Source: Bifidobacterium breve (GTDB lineage: Bacteria > Actinomycetota > Actinomycetes > Nanopelagicales > Nanopelagicaceae). Taken from it: a stretch of 34,513 bases of DNA. Location: contig CAMAPN010000013.1 in assembly GCA_945860275.1 (NCBI GenBank), positions 1 to 34,513 of the forward strand, in the 5' to 3' direction. The notes under the pieces were generated by a model. That model was not told the origin of the DNA, searched no databases, and worked only from the letters and a program-made list of their open reading frames with translations. Every line of letters starts with the position of its first letter. Positions within the stretch are counted from its first letter, which is position 1. Of the stretch, positions 17,189 to 25,909 are shown piece after piece. Position numbers and translations under genes: made by a program.

Positions 17189-18736
17189 CTACCAACTCTC
17201 TGGAGCACGATAAGAACCCCAGACGCTGCGTAGCGCATTGCAGATTTCGCCCACTGTGCCATTGGATAAGAGCGCGCTCTTAATAAGCGGCAGTAAATTC
17301 TCATCACCTTGCGCCGCATTCTTCAATTTCTCGAGTACATCCGCGAGAGTTTTCTCATCTCGAGCGCTTCTGATTGTGGTCAGTTTCGTGGTTTGATCAG
17401 TGGCAACAGATTCATCAACTCGAAGCGGTTGATAGGGCTGCGGCGGTGATACAAATTCGTTGACGCCAACTATGACTCGATCTTTTCGTTCGATTTCTTG
17501 CGAGATGCGATAAGCGTTCTTCTCAATCTCACTCTTTTGGAAGCCCGCTTCAACGCCAGCGACAGCGCCTCCCAGTTCATCGACCTTGGCAATTAACTTC
17601 TCAATTGCATCGACCAATTCATTAGTCATAGCTTCCACCGCTGCTGAGCCTGCCAAGGCATCAACAGTGCGCGCCAAATCGCTCTCGTAAGCAATAACTT
17701 GCTGAGTGCGCAGTGCTAAGAGCGCCGCTTTTTCAGTGGGTAAGCCAAGAGCTTCATCGAAAGAATTAGTGTGGAGCGACTGAGTGCCGCCAAGTACTGC
17801 AGCTACAGCCTGGAGCGTGACACGAACCAGGTTAAGTTCCGGCTGCGCTGCTGTTAGCTGTACACCAGCTGTTTGAGTATGAAAACGTAAGTGCATGGCG
17901 CGTTCACTTGAGATTCCGAATCGCTCTTTAATGATTTTTGCCCAAACCTGACGTGCTGCTCGAAATTTGGCGACTTCTTCTAACACAGTGGTCCGCGAAA
18001 CAAAAAAGAAACTCATGCGAGATGCAACCTGCTCGATATTTTGTCCGCGCGATTTCGCAGCCTCTAAATAGGCAATTGCGTTGCTCAATGTAAAGGCAAC
18101 CTCTTGTACGGGATTGGCTCCCGCCTCTGCCATGTGATAGCCAGAGACAGAGATGGAATTCCATTTCGGTAAGTTGGCCGAGCAATATTCAAATACGTCA
18201 CAGATCAGACGCATCGAAGATTTTGGCGGGAAGATATATGTGCCCCGCGAAATGTACTCTTTCAAAATGTCGTTTTGAATCGTGCCACTGATCTGATCGC
18301 TGGCTACGCCTTGTTCGGCGGCAACGATCTCATACATCAGCAACAAAATTGCCGCCGGTGCATTAATTGTCATTGATGTGGACACCTTATCGAGCGGGAT
18401 ACCCTTGAAAAGTTCACGCATATCTTCAAGAGAATCTATGGCCACGCCTACTCTGCCAACCTCTCCCAAAGATTGCTCTGCATCAGAATCGAAACCCATC
18501 TGCGTTGGTAGATCGAATGCGACCGAAAGACCACCTGTGCCAGCATTTACCAATTGGTGATATCGCTCGTTCGATTCTTTGGCAGAGCCAAATCCTGCAT
18601 ATTGCCGCATCGTCCACGGTTTGCGTAGATACATCTCTTCATAGATGCCGCGCGTGAAGGGATATTCACCAGGTCTCTCACCAGTAGTTACGTAATCAGC
18701 TTTGATAGGAAAACCAGATTCAGAAGTCGCGCTCAC
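17189..18736 (-). CDS. Methylmalonyl-CoA mutase, catalytic subunit without B12 domain
   Basis: This is the 515-residue TIM-barrel part of a B12-dependent acyl-CoA mutase; the B12-binding domain is a separate gene at 32113-32514. Specificity residues can be read: Tyr46 in RQYAGFG and Arg164, ten residues after Gln154 in GTIQNDILKEYISRGTYIF, correspond to Tyr89 and Arg207 of Propionibacterium methylmalonyl-CoA mutase. Isobutyryl- and 2-hydroxyisobutyryl-CoA mutases differ there. His201 in SGYHMAEAGA matches the catalytic His244. It should turn methylmalonyl-CoA made by AccA/AccD into succinyl-CoA; an epimerase is not in the window. GTG 18736 has TAAGAT six bases upstream. Confidence 0.92.
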   Translation of the reverse strand: MSATSESGFPIKADYVTTGERPGEYPFTRGIYEEMYLRKPWTMRQYAGFGSAKESNERYHQLVNAGTGGLSVAFDLPTQMGFDSDAEQSLGEVGRVGVAIDSLEDMRELFKGIPLDKVSTSMTINAPAAILLLMYEIVAAEQGVASDQISGTIQNDILKEYISRGTYIFPPKSSMRLICDVFEYCSANLPKWNSISVSGYHMAEAGANPVQEVAFTLSNAIAYLEAAKSRGQNIEQVASRMSFFFVSRTTVLEEVAKFRAARQVWAKIIKERFGISSERAMHLRFHTQTAGVQLTAAQPELNLVRVTLQAVAAVLGGTQSLHTNSFDEALGLPTEKAALLALRTQQVIAYESDLARTVDALAGSAAVEAMTNELVDAIEKLIAKVDELGGAVAGVEAGFQKSEIEKNAYRISQEIERKDRVIVGVNEFVSPPQPYQPLRVDESVATDQTTKLTTIRSARDEKTLADVLEKLKNAAQGDENLLPLIKSALLSNGTVGEICNALRSVWGSYRAPESW

Positions 18737-18742
18737 ATGTGA

Positions 18743-18748
18743 ATCTTA
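18743..18748 (-). promoter_or_regulatory. Candidate leaderless -10 box for the mutase gene
   Basis: TAAGAT on the minus strand ends six bases before the GTG at 18736. It lies in the 69-base divergent gap with the carboxypeptidase gene. Confidence 0.5.
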
Positions 18749-18791
18749 TCTCTCCCGGAGTGGCTTCAGGAAAGAATCTAATATCAATCAA

Positions 18792-18797
18792 TATTCT
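18792..18797 (+). promoter_or_regulatory. Candidate -10 box for the D-Ala-D-Ala carboxypeptidase gene
   Basis: TATTCT lies eight bases before the ATG at 18806, near leaderless distance, and no Shine-Dalgarno is present. TAATAT further upstream, at about 18780, is an alternative. Confidence 0.3.
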
Positions 18798-18805
18798 CGT
18801 CCTCT

Positions 18806-19735
18806 ATGAGAAAAGTTCGCCATTTACTAGCGCTGATCGTCGTAGCAGGTATGTCGACGAGCGTGCTACCAGCTATCGCGGAGGCGAATTCCGCTACCTC
18901 AATCGGTGGTGGTCGTCTAGGTGAAACAGGCGTAATCGTTAACTCTGTTGAAGGAGATGGAGTCTCTGCACCTCCCGAAACATCTGCCCTCTCATATCTG
19001 ATTGCAGATTTTGAGACAGGTGAAGTGCTCGCTGCAAAAAATCCGCATAAGAAACTTCCTCCGGCTAGCACATTAAAAACATTGACTGCTCTGACGCTTA
19101 TATCCAGAATTAACATGGATAAGAGTTACACCGGCACCTGGCGCGAGGCGAGCACCATTGGGAACAAAGTAGGAATCTGGAAGAACCGCAAGTATAAGGT
19201 CCGCGATATTTGGTATGGCTTGATGCTTCAATCCGGCAACGATGCTGGTGTCGCACTTGCCAATATCAGTGGAGGAATTAAGAAAACTTCCCAACTGATG
19301 CGTGCAAAAGCAAAATCAGTGAAAGCGTATGACACCATTCCAAAGAGTCCGCACGGATTAGATACCCCGGGTCAAGTCTCGACGGCATATGACCTTGCAC
19401 TTATTGCCCGTGCGGCAATGAAAGATAAAAACTTTCGGAAGATTGTTGCCACCAAGACATATACATTCCCAAACTCAGGACCACGAAATGTGGATCGCAA
19501 GATCAGAAATTTGAATAAATTGATGTTTACCTATCCTGGAGTTATCGGTGTGAAAACCGGCTACACAACAAAAGGTCGAAATACTTACATAGGAATTGCT
19601 AAACAGGATGGCCGGACAATTATTATTACTTTCATGCACCTTCGCTATGGGCGAGATGAATTGGCGAAGAAGCTCTTTGATTGGGGCTTTACGGCAGTAG
19701 GAAAGGTCGACCCGGTAGGCGAGCTAGTCAGCTAA
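18806..19735 (+). CDS. Serine-type D-Ala-D-Ala carboxypeptidase (peptidase S11)
   Basis: This penicillin-binding protein trims the terminal D-Ala of peptidoglycan stem peptides. The 309-residue protein has a signal peptide (about residues 1-28, ending near PAIAEA). The three active-site motifs are STLK with nucleophile Ser88 and Lys91, SGN at 143-145, and KTG at 250-252. The protein ends soon after the catalytic domain, lacking both the PBP5 C-terminal domain and a membrane-anchoring helix, so it is likely released or held by its N-terminal segment. It is divergent from the mutase gene and converges on trpS with an eight-base gap and no visible terminator. Confidence 0.93.
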   Translation: MRKVRHLLALIVVAGMSTSVLPAIAEANSATSIGGGRLGETGVIVNSVEGDGVSAPPETSALSYLIADFETGEVLAAKNPHKKLPPASTLKTLTALTLISRINMDKSYTGTWREASTIGNKVGIWKNRKYKVRDIWYGLMLQSGNDAGVALANISGGIKKTSQLMRAKAKSVKAYDTIPKSPHGLDTPGQVSTAYDLALIARAAMKDKNFRKIVATKTYTFPNSGPRNVDRKIRNLNKLMFTYPGVIGVKTGYTTKGRNTYIGIAKQDGRTIIITFMHLRYGRDELAKKLFDWGFTAVGKVDPVGELVS

Positions 19736-19743
19736 CGTGCTCG

Positions 19744-20748
19744 CTACTTCTTGCGAGGGAGTAGACCCAGCGAGTTGTACACAGTAGAAATTGTTTGCCC
19801 CGCTACCGCCTCAGCGCGATCTGCTCCTTCACGCAAGAGCTCAAGCAGCGCGCTTTCGTCTTTGAGATATGCCAAAGCGGTTTCCCGAATCGGTTTTAAC
19901 GCCTCAGTGACCACCTCTGCCACATCTTTTTTGAAATCTCCATAACCTTTTCCTGCGTAATCACTCTCGATGCTTTTTACGGTTCGCCCAGTTATTGCGC
20001 TGAAAATCGAGAGCAAATTACTGATGCCGGGTTTTTCCTTCTCATCGAATGTCACTTCTCTTCCGGTATCAGTGACCGCGCTTTTAATCTTCTTTATATT
20101 CGCCTCTGGGGTATCAAGTAATTCAATTACACCAGCCATGCTCGCAGCAGACTTGCTCATCTTCGCTGTCGGTTCCTGGAGATCCATAATTTTTGCAGTG
20201 CTCTTCAAGATGTGTGCGCCGGGAACGGTGAACACATCGCCAAAGCGTGCGTTAAAGCGCTGCGCAAGATCTCTAGTCAATTCAATATGTTGACGCTGAT
20301 CTTCACCCACGGGAACCAACTCTGGTTGGTAGAGCAAGATGTCGGCTGCCTGCAGCATGGGATAGGTAAAAAGCCCTACTACTGTCCGGTCAGTTCCACT
20401 CTTCTGTGATTTATCTTTGAACTGCGTCATGCGATTCGCTTCACCGAAGCCAGTGATGCACTCAAAAACCCAACCCAATTGATTATGAGCTGGTACATGC
20501 GACTGAATGAACAGCGTAGATTTCTTCGGATCAATCCCAATGGCTAAAAGTTGTGCTGCCGATGCAAGTATCCGTTTTCTTAAGAGCGCTGGATCAACTT
20601 CTATTGTGAGCGCGTGGAGATCAACAATGCAGTAATAGGCATCGTGAGTGCTCTGGAGTTCAACCCACTGTGTGAGCGCGCCCAGGTAATTGCCAAGATG
20701 AAAGGAGTCATGAGTCGGCTGAATGCCTGAAAGAACTCTTTTACTCAC
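19744..20748 (-). CDS. trpS: Tryptophanyl-tRNA synthetase
   Basis: This class I aminoacyl-tRNA synthetase charges tRNA-Trp. The protein is 334 residues, usual for the family. The HIGH-like motif is HLGN (17-20) in [20 protein letters not shown]; the KMSKS loop is intact in [33 protein letters not shown] is the Trp-site segment. GTG 20748 was chosen because GGAAGGA lies five bases before it and family homology begins there. An in-frame ATG at 20778 adds ten residues; it has TAGGGT, overlapping the corC stop, five bases upstream, and so remains possible. The gene follows corC on the same strand. Confidence 0.95.
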   Translation of the reverse strand: MSKRVLSGIQPTHDSFHLGNYLGALTQWVELQSTHDAYYCIVDLHALTIEVDPALLRKRILASAAQLLAIGIDPKKSTLFIQSHVPAHNQLGWVFECITGFGEANRMTQFKDKSQKSGTDRTVVGLFTYPMLQAADILLYQPELVPVGEDQRQHIELTRDLAQRFNARFGDVFTVPGAHILKSTAKIMDLQEPTAKMSKSAASMAGVIELLDTPEANIKKIKSAVTDTGREVTFDEKEKPGISNLLSIFSAITGRTVKSIESDYAGKGYGDFKKDVAEVVTEALKPIRETALAYLKDESALLELLREGADRAEAVAGQTISTVYNSLGLLPRKK

Positions 20749-20786
20749 GCCAATCCTTCCCGTGCCTCGGTGGGCCATTCATCACC

Positions 20787-22079
20787 CTAGTTGGATAAAA
20801 GTACCCGAAGCATTGCCGGACGCTTACCTTCAACCGCTTCCACGATTAATTCGCATCCTGGTAGCTCGACTCGATCTCCCACCTCAGCGATCCGTCCAAG
20901 CTTATGAGTCATCAGCCCGCCGATGCTCTCATAAGGGCCTTCGGGGAATTGGTAGCCAATCTCATCGCTTACTTCAGTTAGGTTAGTCAATCCGTCGATA
21001 TGGAACTCGCCCAACTTAGCTATCCGCACTTCGTCGACCTCGTGGTGATCGTACTCATCGCGAATCTCTCCGATGAATTGTTCGACTAAATCTTCAAGTG
21101 TGATGATGCCATCGGTACCACCATATTCATCAACGACGATGGCGATATGGGATCCCTCTGCACGCATCTGCGAAAGCACAGGAAGTAACTCTTTAGTACC
21201 CGGAATAAATTGAATAGGTCGAATTAAATCTCCAATGCGAGTCTGCCGTTCATGAAGTTGCGGATCTAATAGATCGCGCACGCTGACAAAACCGATGATG
21301 TCGTCAAATGAACCTTTCACAACTGGATAGCGTGAATGGCCTGTTTCGATGATGATCTTGACTGCATGCGCAATTGACAATTCACTATCCAAAAAATCTA
21401 CTTCAGTGCGCGGAACCATCACTGAGTGAATCTGTCGATCGCTCGCTTCGAAAACTTCTTCAACGATTTCTTTCTCGGCACGTGTAAATGCATGATGTCC
21501 ACTGAGTAGGTCAAGCAGTTCTTCTTCTGACATCTGCTCTTTGGCAGCTTGGGGATCAACTCCGAAAGCGCGGACTAAAAGATCTGTTGATTTCGACAGT
21601 AACCAAATGATCGGACGGAATAGTCGCGCAATAACATCTACTGCGCCCGCGCTCGCAAGTGCAATTGGCACAGCACGTACAATTGCAATCCGCTTTGGCG
21701 TTAATTCACCGATGATCAAGGAAATATAAGCAATCACCAGCGTTAGTCCGATGAGCGAGAGCAGCTCTGCCACATTTTGCTGCAACCCTAAATCTTCCAA
21801 AGCCGGTGCAACGTAGCGACCAAGCCGCTCTGCGCCGATTGCGGCAGAGAGAAAGCCAAAGACGGTGATACCTACCTGGATGGCGGCAAGAAAGCGATTG
21901 GGATTCGAGGTCAACGAGGCCACGCGTGCGCCCCGCTTGCCAGTTCCGGCCAGTTGCTTAATCTGGCTCTCTCGAAGGGAAATCAGGGCGATCTCTGCCG
22001 CTACCAATAGAGAGGAGAGACCAATCAGAGCCAGGACGATGGCGATATCGCCTACGACCTCCCCTATTGAACTGGACAC
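20787..22079 (-). CDS. CNNM/CorC-HlyC family membrane protein with CBS pair
   Basis: The 430-residue protein has an N-terminal CNNM (DUF21) domain of four hydrophobic segments (to about 150, including [18 protein letters not shown]-like sequence), a CBS pair (about 205-325, with [12 protein letters not shown] and [20 protein letters not shown]), and a C-terminal CorC/HlyC transporter-associated domain ([20 protein letters not shown] onward). Members are linked to Mg2+ or Co2+ transport and cation homeostasis; some are misnamed hemolysins. The CBS pair probably senses adenine nucleotides. GTG 22079 has TACCCT exactly six bases upstream. The gene is divergent from the sugar-transporter ATPase across 150 bases. 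Confidence 0.88.
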   Translation of the reverse strand: MSSSIGEVVGDIAIVLALIGLSSLLVAAEIALISLRESQIKQLAGTGKRGARVASLTSNPNRFLAAIQVGITVFGFLSAAIGAERLGRYVAPALEDLGLQQNVAELLSLIGLTLVIAYISLIIGELTPKRIAIVRAVPIALASAGAVDVIARLFRPIIWLLSKSTDLLVRAFGVDPQAAKEQMSEEELLDLLSGHHAFTRAEKEIVEEVFEASDRQIHSVMVPRTEVDFLDSELSIAHAVKIIIETGHSRYPVVKGSFDDIIGFVSVRDLLDPQLHERQTRIGDLIRPIQFIPGTKELLPVLSQMRAEGSHIAIVVDEYGGTDGIITLEDLVEQFIGEIRDEYDHHEVDEVRIAKLGEFHIDGLTNLTEVSDEIGYQFPEGPYESIGGLMTHKLGRIAEVGDRVELPGCELIVEAVEGKRPAMLRVLLSN

Positions 22080-22085
22080 CCTTCA

Positions 22086-22091
22086 AGGGTA
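22086..22091 (-). promoter_or_regulatory. Candidate leaderless -10 box for the CorC-type gene
   Basis: TACCCT on the minus strand ends six bases (TGAAGG) before the GTG at 22079. Confidence 0.5.
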
Positions 22092-22193
22092 GCGCCACCA
22101 GCGCGCCCTTGCGCCAACCACTTCCTCATTCGCCCCATTTCCGGTACTTTCTCCCCGTCCTCAACCGAGGATGACCTATCTCCAACGGATCGT

Positions 22194-22211
22194 CCGGCAC
22201 GTACCTGCCGG
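22194..22211 (+). promoter_or_regulatory. Hairpin next to the ribosome site of the sugar ATPase gene
   Basis: CCGGCA, a six-base loop, then TGCCGG form a perfect 6-bp stem ending directly before the GAGAGGGAG ribosome-binding region of the gene at 22230. A weaker TCCTC/GAGGA stem lies upstream, near 22160. A possible -10, TACTTT (22145-22150), would give a leader of about 73 bases. Unlike its neighbours, this gene therefore appears to have a structured 5' leader. Confidence 0.4.
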
Positions 22212-22229
22212 GAGAGGGAGCTAACGCTC

Positions 22230-23312
22230 ATGGCAATTGTTGTATTCGACAAAGCAAGTCGTACCTATCCAGGTACCACCCGTCCTGCTGTAGACCAACT
22301 CGATCTCACCGTCAACGACGGAGAGTTCCTTGTTTTGGTTGGCCCATCAGGTTGCGGAAAGTCAACATCACTTCGAATGCTTGCAGGTCTTGAAGATGTT
22401 GATACCGGTTCTATTCGCATCGGTGATCGCGACGTTACACACGTTGCACCAAAGGATCGCGATATTGCGATGGTCTTCCAGTCCTACGCGCTCTACCCAC
22501 ACATGACTGTGGCAGAGAACATGGGCTTTGCCTTGAAGATCGCCGGAGTAAGTAAAGATGAGCGCGCTCGTCGCGTTCAAGAAGCGGCAAAGTTGCTCGA
22601 TCTCGAGCCGTACCTAGACCGTAAACCAAAGGCGCTCTCTGGTGGTCAACGCCAGCGTGTTGCTATGGGTCGCGCAATCGTTCGCGAACCACAGGTCTTC
22701 CTTATGGATGAGCCGCTTTCCAACCTCGATGCAAAACTTCGCGTTGCTACTCGTACGCAAATCGCAGCGCTGCAACGTCGTCTTGGTATCACCACTGTTT
22801 ACGTCACACACGATCAGGTCGAAGCTATGACCATGGGTGATCGCGTTGCCGTTCTCAAGGATGGTTTGCTACAGCAAGTCGACTCACCACGTAATCTTTA
22901 TGACAAGCCAGCAAACGCATTCGTTGCTGGATTCATCGGCTCCCCGGCGATGAACTTGATCACCGCACCGGTATCAGGTGGACAAGCATCACTTGGCAAC
23001 CTCAAGATTGCGGTACCTGCCTCTGCTGGCGCGTCCACAATCGTTGGTGTTCGACCAGAAGGCTTCAAGCCAACTAGCGCTGGCCATGGCTTTGATATCA
23101 AGGTAGAAGTTGTTGAAGAACTAGGTTCGGATGCATTCGTCTACGGCAAGCCTGCAGTCTCCGGAATCCAGCTTGCGAACGCAGAAGAAGGCGCTCAGGT
23201 GATCGTCCGCTGGGATCCAAAGAACCCACCAAAGGCTGGCGACACGATTTCAGTTATCGCTGATCCATCAGCGGTACACCTCTTCGATGCACAGTCAGGT
23301 GCACGGCTCTAA
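22230..23312 (+). CDS. ugpC: Sugar ABC transporter ATP-binding protein (MalK/UgpC/MsmK type)
   Basis: The 360-residue ATPase shows Walker A GPSGCGKST (38-46), a Q-loop in DIAMVFQSYALYPHM, the signature LSGGQRQRVAMGRAI, Walker B VFLMDEPLSNLDAKLR and an H-loop VYVTHDQVEAMTMGDR. A C-terminal TOBE/OB-like regulatory domain follows from about residue 235, with IVGVRPEGFK. It energises import of sugars or glycerol phosphate through CUT1-family transporters. No permease or binding protein lies nearby, so it is probably a shared ATPase serving several transporters, as MsmK does. A terminator follows closely. Codon choice looks more regular than in neighbours, consistent with high expression, but I did not count it. 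Confidence 0.92.
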   Translation: MAIVVFDKASRTYPGTTRPAVDQLDLTVNDGEFLVLVGPSGCGKSTSLRMLAGLEDVDTGSIRIGDRDVTHVAPKDRDIAMVFQSYALYPHMTVAENMGFALKIAGVSKDERARRVQEAAKLLDLEPYLDRKPKALSGGQRQRVAMGRAIVREPQVFLMDEPLSNLDAKLRVATRTQIAALQRRLGITTVYVTHDQVEAMTMGDRVAVLKDGLLQQVDSPRNLYDKPANAFVAGFIGSPAMNLITAPVSGGQASLGNLKIAVPASAGASTIVGVRPEGFKPTSAGHGFDIKVEVVEELGSDAFVYGKPAVSGIQLANAEEGAQVIVRWDPKNPPKAGDTISVIADPSAVHLFDAQSGARL

Positions 23313-23323
23313 ATCAGTAGTGT

Positions 23324-23369
23324 AAAAAACCCGCCCTCTGGATATCAAAATCTAGGGGGCGGGTTTTTT
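23324..23369. terminator. Bidirectional rho-independent terminator
   Basis: An 18-bp stem joins AAAAAACCCGCCCTCTGG and CTAGGGGGCGGGTTTTTT with two wobble pairs and a ten-base loop. The A and T runs make it work on both strands. It lies between the convergent ends of the sugar ATPase gene and icd and is the only strong intrinsic terminator I found in the window. Confidence 0.93.
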
Positions 23370-23382
23370 ACTCTTGAGTGAG

Positions 23383-24597
23383 TTAGGCCATTGCTTTCTT
23401 CAAGTTCTCATCGATTGCCGCAAGAAACTCTTGAGTATTAAGCCATGGGGCATCTTTGCTAATTAAAAGGGCAAGATCCTTTGTCATCTTTCCTTCTTCG
23501 ACGGTCTTGATACAGACCTTCTCAAGAGTCTCAGCGAACTGGGCTAGCGCAGGATTGTTATCGAGCTTTGCGCGGTGCGCCAATCCCCGAGTCCAAGCAA
23601 AGATGGATGCGATTGGGTTGGTTGAGGTCGCCTTACCTGCTTGATGATCTCGGAAGTGTCGAGTGACAGTGCCGTGCGCCGCCTCAGACTCGACCGTTTT
23701 TCCATCTGGAGTCATCAACACTGATGTCATCAGACCAAGTGATCCATAACCTTGCGCGACGGTATCTGATTGCACATCACCGTCATAGTTCTTACACGCC
23801 CAGACGTAGCCACCTTCCCAGCGAAGCGAAGTTGCGACCATGTCATCGATCAAACGATGGTCATATTCGATACCCGCTGCCTGGAATTGGCTCTTGAATT
23901 CGCTTTCATAAACTTCAGCGAAGATATCTTTAAAGCGTCCGTCATAGGCCTTCAAGATAGTGTTCTTCGTTGAGAGATAAACCGGGAATTTACGGGCAAG
24001 TCCATAATTCATCGATGCGCGAGCAAAGTCGCGAATGGAATCATCAAGGTTATACATCGCCATCGCTACGCCAGAACTTGGGAAGTCAAAGACATTGAAC
24101 TCCATCGGCTGCGAACCATCAGCAGGCGTGAAGGTCACCGTTAACTTGCCAGGACCGGGCACTTTGAAATCTGTAGCGCGGTATTGATCGCCAAAAGCAT
24201 GACGTCCAATAACGATTGGCTTGGTCCAGTGCGGAATCAGACGTGGCACGTTGCTGATAATGATTGGTTCGCGGAAAATCACGCCACCAAGAATGTTGCG
24301 AATCGTTCCGTTAGGAGACTTCCACATGCTCTTGAGGTTGAATTCTTTGACTCGCGCCTCATCAGGAGTGATCGTCGCGCACTTAACACCAACGCCATGT
24401 TTCTTGATTGCATGTGCACTGTCGATGGTGACTTGATCATCAGTTTTATCGCGATATTCGATACCCAGGTCGTAATACTCAAGATTTACATCGAGGTACG
24501 GAAGAATCAATTGATCCTTGATGAATTGCCAGATGATTCGAGTCATTTCGTCGCCATCGAGCTCGACGACCGTTCCAGCTACCTTTATCTTTGACAT
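23383..24597 (-). CDS. icd: NADP-dependent isocitrate dehydrogenase, dimeric type
   Basis: This TCA-cycle enzyme converts isocitrate to 2-oxoglutarate with NADPH production. The 404-residue protein belongs to the dimeric, eukaryote-like subfamily: it begins [20 protein letters not shown] and has the substrate loop [20 protein letters not shown] with the isocitrate-binding Ser and Arg. Later segments are [15 protein letters not shown], the metal-site stretch [20 protein letters not shown] and the nucleotide-binding [18 protein letters not shown]. The ATG at 24597 is preceded by AGAAGGCGAG. It follows mdh by 44 bases, so the two are likely cotranscribed, ending at the terminator at 23324-23369. 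Confidence 0.95.
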   Translation of the reverse strand: MSKIKVAGTVVELDGDEMTRIIWQFIKDQLILPYLDVNLEYYDLGIEYRDKTDDQVTIDSAHAIKKHGVGVKCATITPDEARVKEFNLKSMWKSPNGTIRNILGGVIFREPIIISNVPRLIPHWTKPIVIGRHAFGDQYRATDFKVPGPGKLTVTFTPADGSQPMEFNVFDFPSSGVAMAMYNLDDSIRDFARASMNYGLARKFPVYLSTKNTILKAYDGRFKDIFAEVYESEFKSQFQAAGIEYDHRLIDDMVATSLRWEGGYVWACKNYDGDVQSDTVAQGYGSLGLMTSVLMTPDGKTVESEAAHGTVTRHFRDHQAGKATSTNPIASIFAWTRGLAHRAKLDNNPALAQFAETLEKVCIKTVEEGKMTKDLALLISKDAPWLNTQEFLAAIDENLKKAMA

Positions 24598-24615
24598 TCG
24601 CTTCTCGCCTTCTCT

Positions 24616-24636
24616 ATTTCAGATTTCAGATTTCAG
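24616..24636. repeat. Three tandem 7-bp repeats between mdh and icd
   Basis: ATTTCAG occurs three times in a row in the 44-base gap between the two genes. It lies in the untranslated leader of icd, upstream of its ribosome site. Probably slippage expansion. Confidence 0.8.
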
Positions 24637-24641
24637 TATTT

Positions 24642-25592
24642 CTAAAGATTCTTCACGTCAGCTTGTTTTGCACGAACAGCTTCGGCGGCAACTTTTAACT
24701 CAGCTAATTCGCTATCGGTGAGTTTGGTTTCTACGACCTTACGAATACCGCTCTTGCCGATCTCAGCTTCGACGCCAAGATAAACGCCAGAGATTCCATA
24801 CTCGCCATCGACCCACGCACAGACCGGCATTACAGCGCCAGAATCCTCAATGACAGCCTTTGCCATACGCGCCGCCGCTGCAGATGGTGCGTAATATGCG
24901 GACCCAGTCTTGAGCAACGCAACGATTTCGGCGCCACCATTTCTAGTCTTTACAACAAGCTCTTCAATCTCTGGCGCGGAGAGCAATTCACTCAGTGGCT
25001 TGCCATTAACGCGACAACGACTTGGAACTGGAACCATCGTGTCACCATGTGAACCAAGAGTTAGCGTCTCAACAACACTGACCTTCACGCCAAGTTTTGT
25101 CGCAACAAAATTGGTGAAGCGCGCGGTATCTAACATTCCCGCTTGACCCATTACGCGGTTGTAGGGAAAAGCAGAAGCAATCTGAGCCAGCGCAGTCATC
25201 TCATCGAGCGGATTGGAGACTACGATGATGACGGCTTTTGGGCTGTGCTTTGCAACGTTCTCGGCAACGCCACGAACAATTCCTGCATTGACGCCAATTA
25301 AATCCATACGGCTCATGCCTGGCTTGCGCGGCAATCCAGCAGTGATGACAACAACATCTGAATCTGCAGTCTTCTCATAACCTGCACCTTCAGGTGTTGT
25401 TGTTGCACCAATGAGCAGCGTTTCAAAACCTTCAATAGAACGTGATTGATTCATATCGAGCGCAAGACCTTCTGGCTTACCTTCGACGATGTCGGTGAGA
25501 ATTACCTCATCAAAAATGTTGTACTCGGCGAGGCGGAGTGCGGTTGTTGATCCATAGAATCCCGCTCCGACCACGGTGACGCGACCTGCCAT
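24642..25592 (-). CDS. mdh: Malate dehydrogenase, LDH-like type
   Basis: It oxidises malate to oxaloacetate with NAD+. The 316-residue protein is in the LDH-like MDH branch: NAD-binding GAGFYGSTTALRLAE with the Asp-bearing LTDIVEGKPEGLAL, and the substrate loop AGLPRKPGMSRMDLIG with arginines where MDH binds the dicarboxylate. The catalytic His lies in LTLGSHGDTMVPV. The basic residue in PRKPGMSR separates it from lactate dehydrogenase. A GGGGCCC stretch precedes the ATG. A perfect 14-bp palindrome 18 bases upstream may be an operator. In Streptomyces, mdh also follows the folD-DUF3017 genes. Confidence 0.93.
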   Translation of the reverse strand: MAGRVTVVGAGFYGSTTALRLAEYNIFDEVILTDIVEGKPEGLALDMNQSRSIEGFETLLIGATTTPEGAGYEKTADSDVVVITAGLPRKPGMSRMDLIGVNAGIVRGVAENVAKHSPKAVIIVVSNPLDEMTALAQIASAFPYNRVMGQAGMLDTARFTNFVATKLGVKVSVVETLTLGSHGDTMVPVPSRCRVNGKPLSELLSAPEIEELVVKTRNGGAEIVALLKTGSAYYAPSAAAARMAKAVIEDSGAVMPVCAWVDGEYGISGVYLGVEAEIGKSGIRKVVETKLTDSELAELKVAAEAVRAKQADVKNL

Positions 25593-25609
25593 TTTCGGGC
25601 CCCAATCTC

Positions 25610-25623
25610 TCTTGATATCAAGA
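25610..25623. promoter_or_regulatory. Perfect 14-bp palindrome upstream of mdh, possible operator
   Basis: TCTTGAT/ATCAAGA is an uninterrupted inverted repeat 17 bases before the mdh ATG. On the minus strand a possible -10 (TAGAGT or TATCTT) overlaps or adjoins its upstream edge, where a repressor would block polymerase. The rest of the 25593-25681 gap is G+C-rich with a 10-bp GCGCCGGCGC palindrome at 25651-25660. Confidence 0.5.
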
Positions 25624-25681
25624 TAACTCTACCCCCGCGCTGCCGCCTTGGCGCCGGCGCTGGTGGGCTTCGAGCAGGGCG

Positions 25682-25909
25682 TTATGGGAGCAAGAGAGCC
25701 AGTAGAGCTACCCCGGCTGCCAGCCCAACCAGAGTCATGAGATCGCTGCGTTGGCTCCGCCACGGGCTCCTCGTGGCGCGCTGCAGGTGCGCCAGGAGCG
25801 CCACTAGAACAAGTCCGGCAGCCAGCGCGAGAGCGCCAACTTGTACCGATAGGGCGATGCTGATGAGAGTTGATAGCGCAACGAGAATTAGTGGGAGCAT
25901 CGAGCTCAC
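25682..25909 (-). CDS. DUF3017 family small membrane protein
   Basis: This 75-residue protein has three hydrophobic helices: [38 protein letters not shown] and, after a basic loop [31 protein letters not shown]. Its size, topology and place between folD and mdh match DUF3017, an actinobacterial membrane family without known function. The GTG at 25909 overlaps the folD stop (GTGA), showing translational coupling; an ATG three codons in is the alternative. Local base composition is more G+C-rich than in flanking genes. Confidence 0.75.
   Translation of the reverse strand: MSSMLPLILVALSTLISIALSVQVGALALAAGLVLVALLAHLQRATRSPWRSQRSDLMTLVGLAAGVALLALLLP

Noticed and set aside
17189-18736. Isobutyryl-CoA mutase or 2-hydroxyisobutyryl-CoA mutase because of the split subunits
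   Set aside because: Tyr46 and Arg164 match the methylmalonyl-CoA-binding residues; the other enzymes carry different residues at those places.
20749-20778. Longer trpS start at the ATG at 20778 with TAGGGT five bases upstream
   Set aside because: The GTG at 20748 has a proper ribosome site and fits the family start better. The alternative is kept as possible, not preferred.
25651-25660. GCGCCGGCGC palindrome as a terminator before mdh
   Set aside because: No T run follows on either strand and the arms are only five bases, so it does not qualify as an intrinsic terminator.
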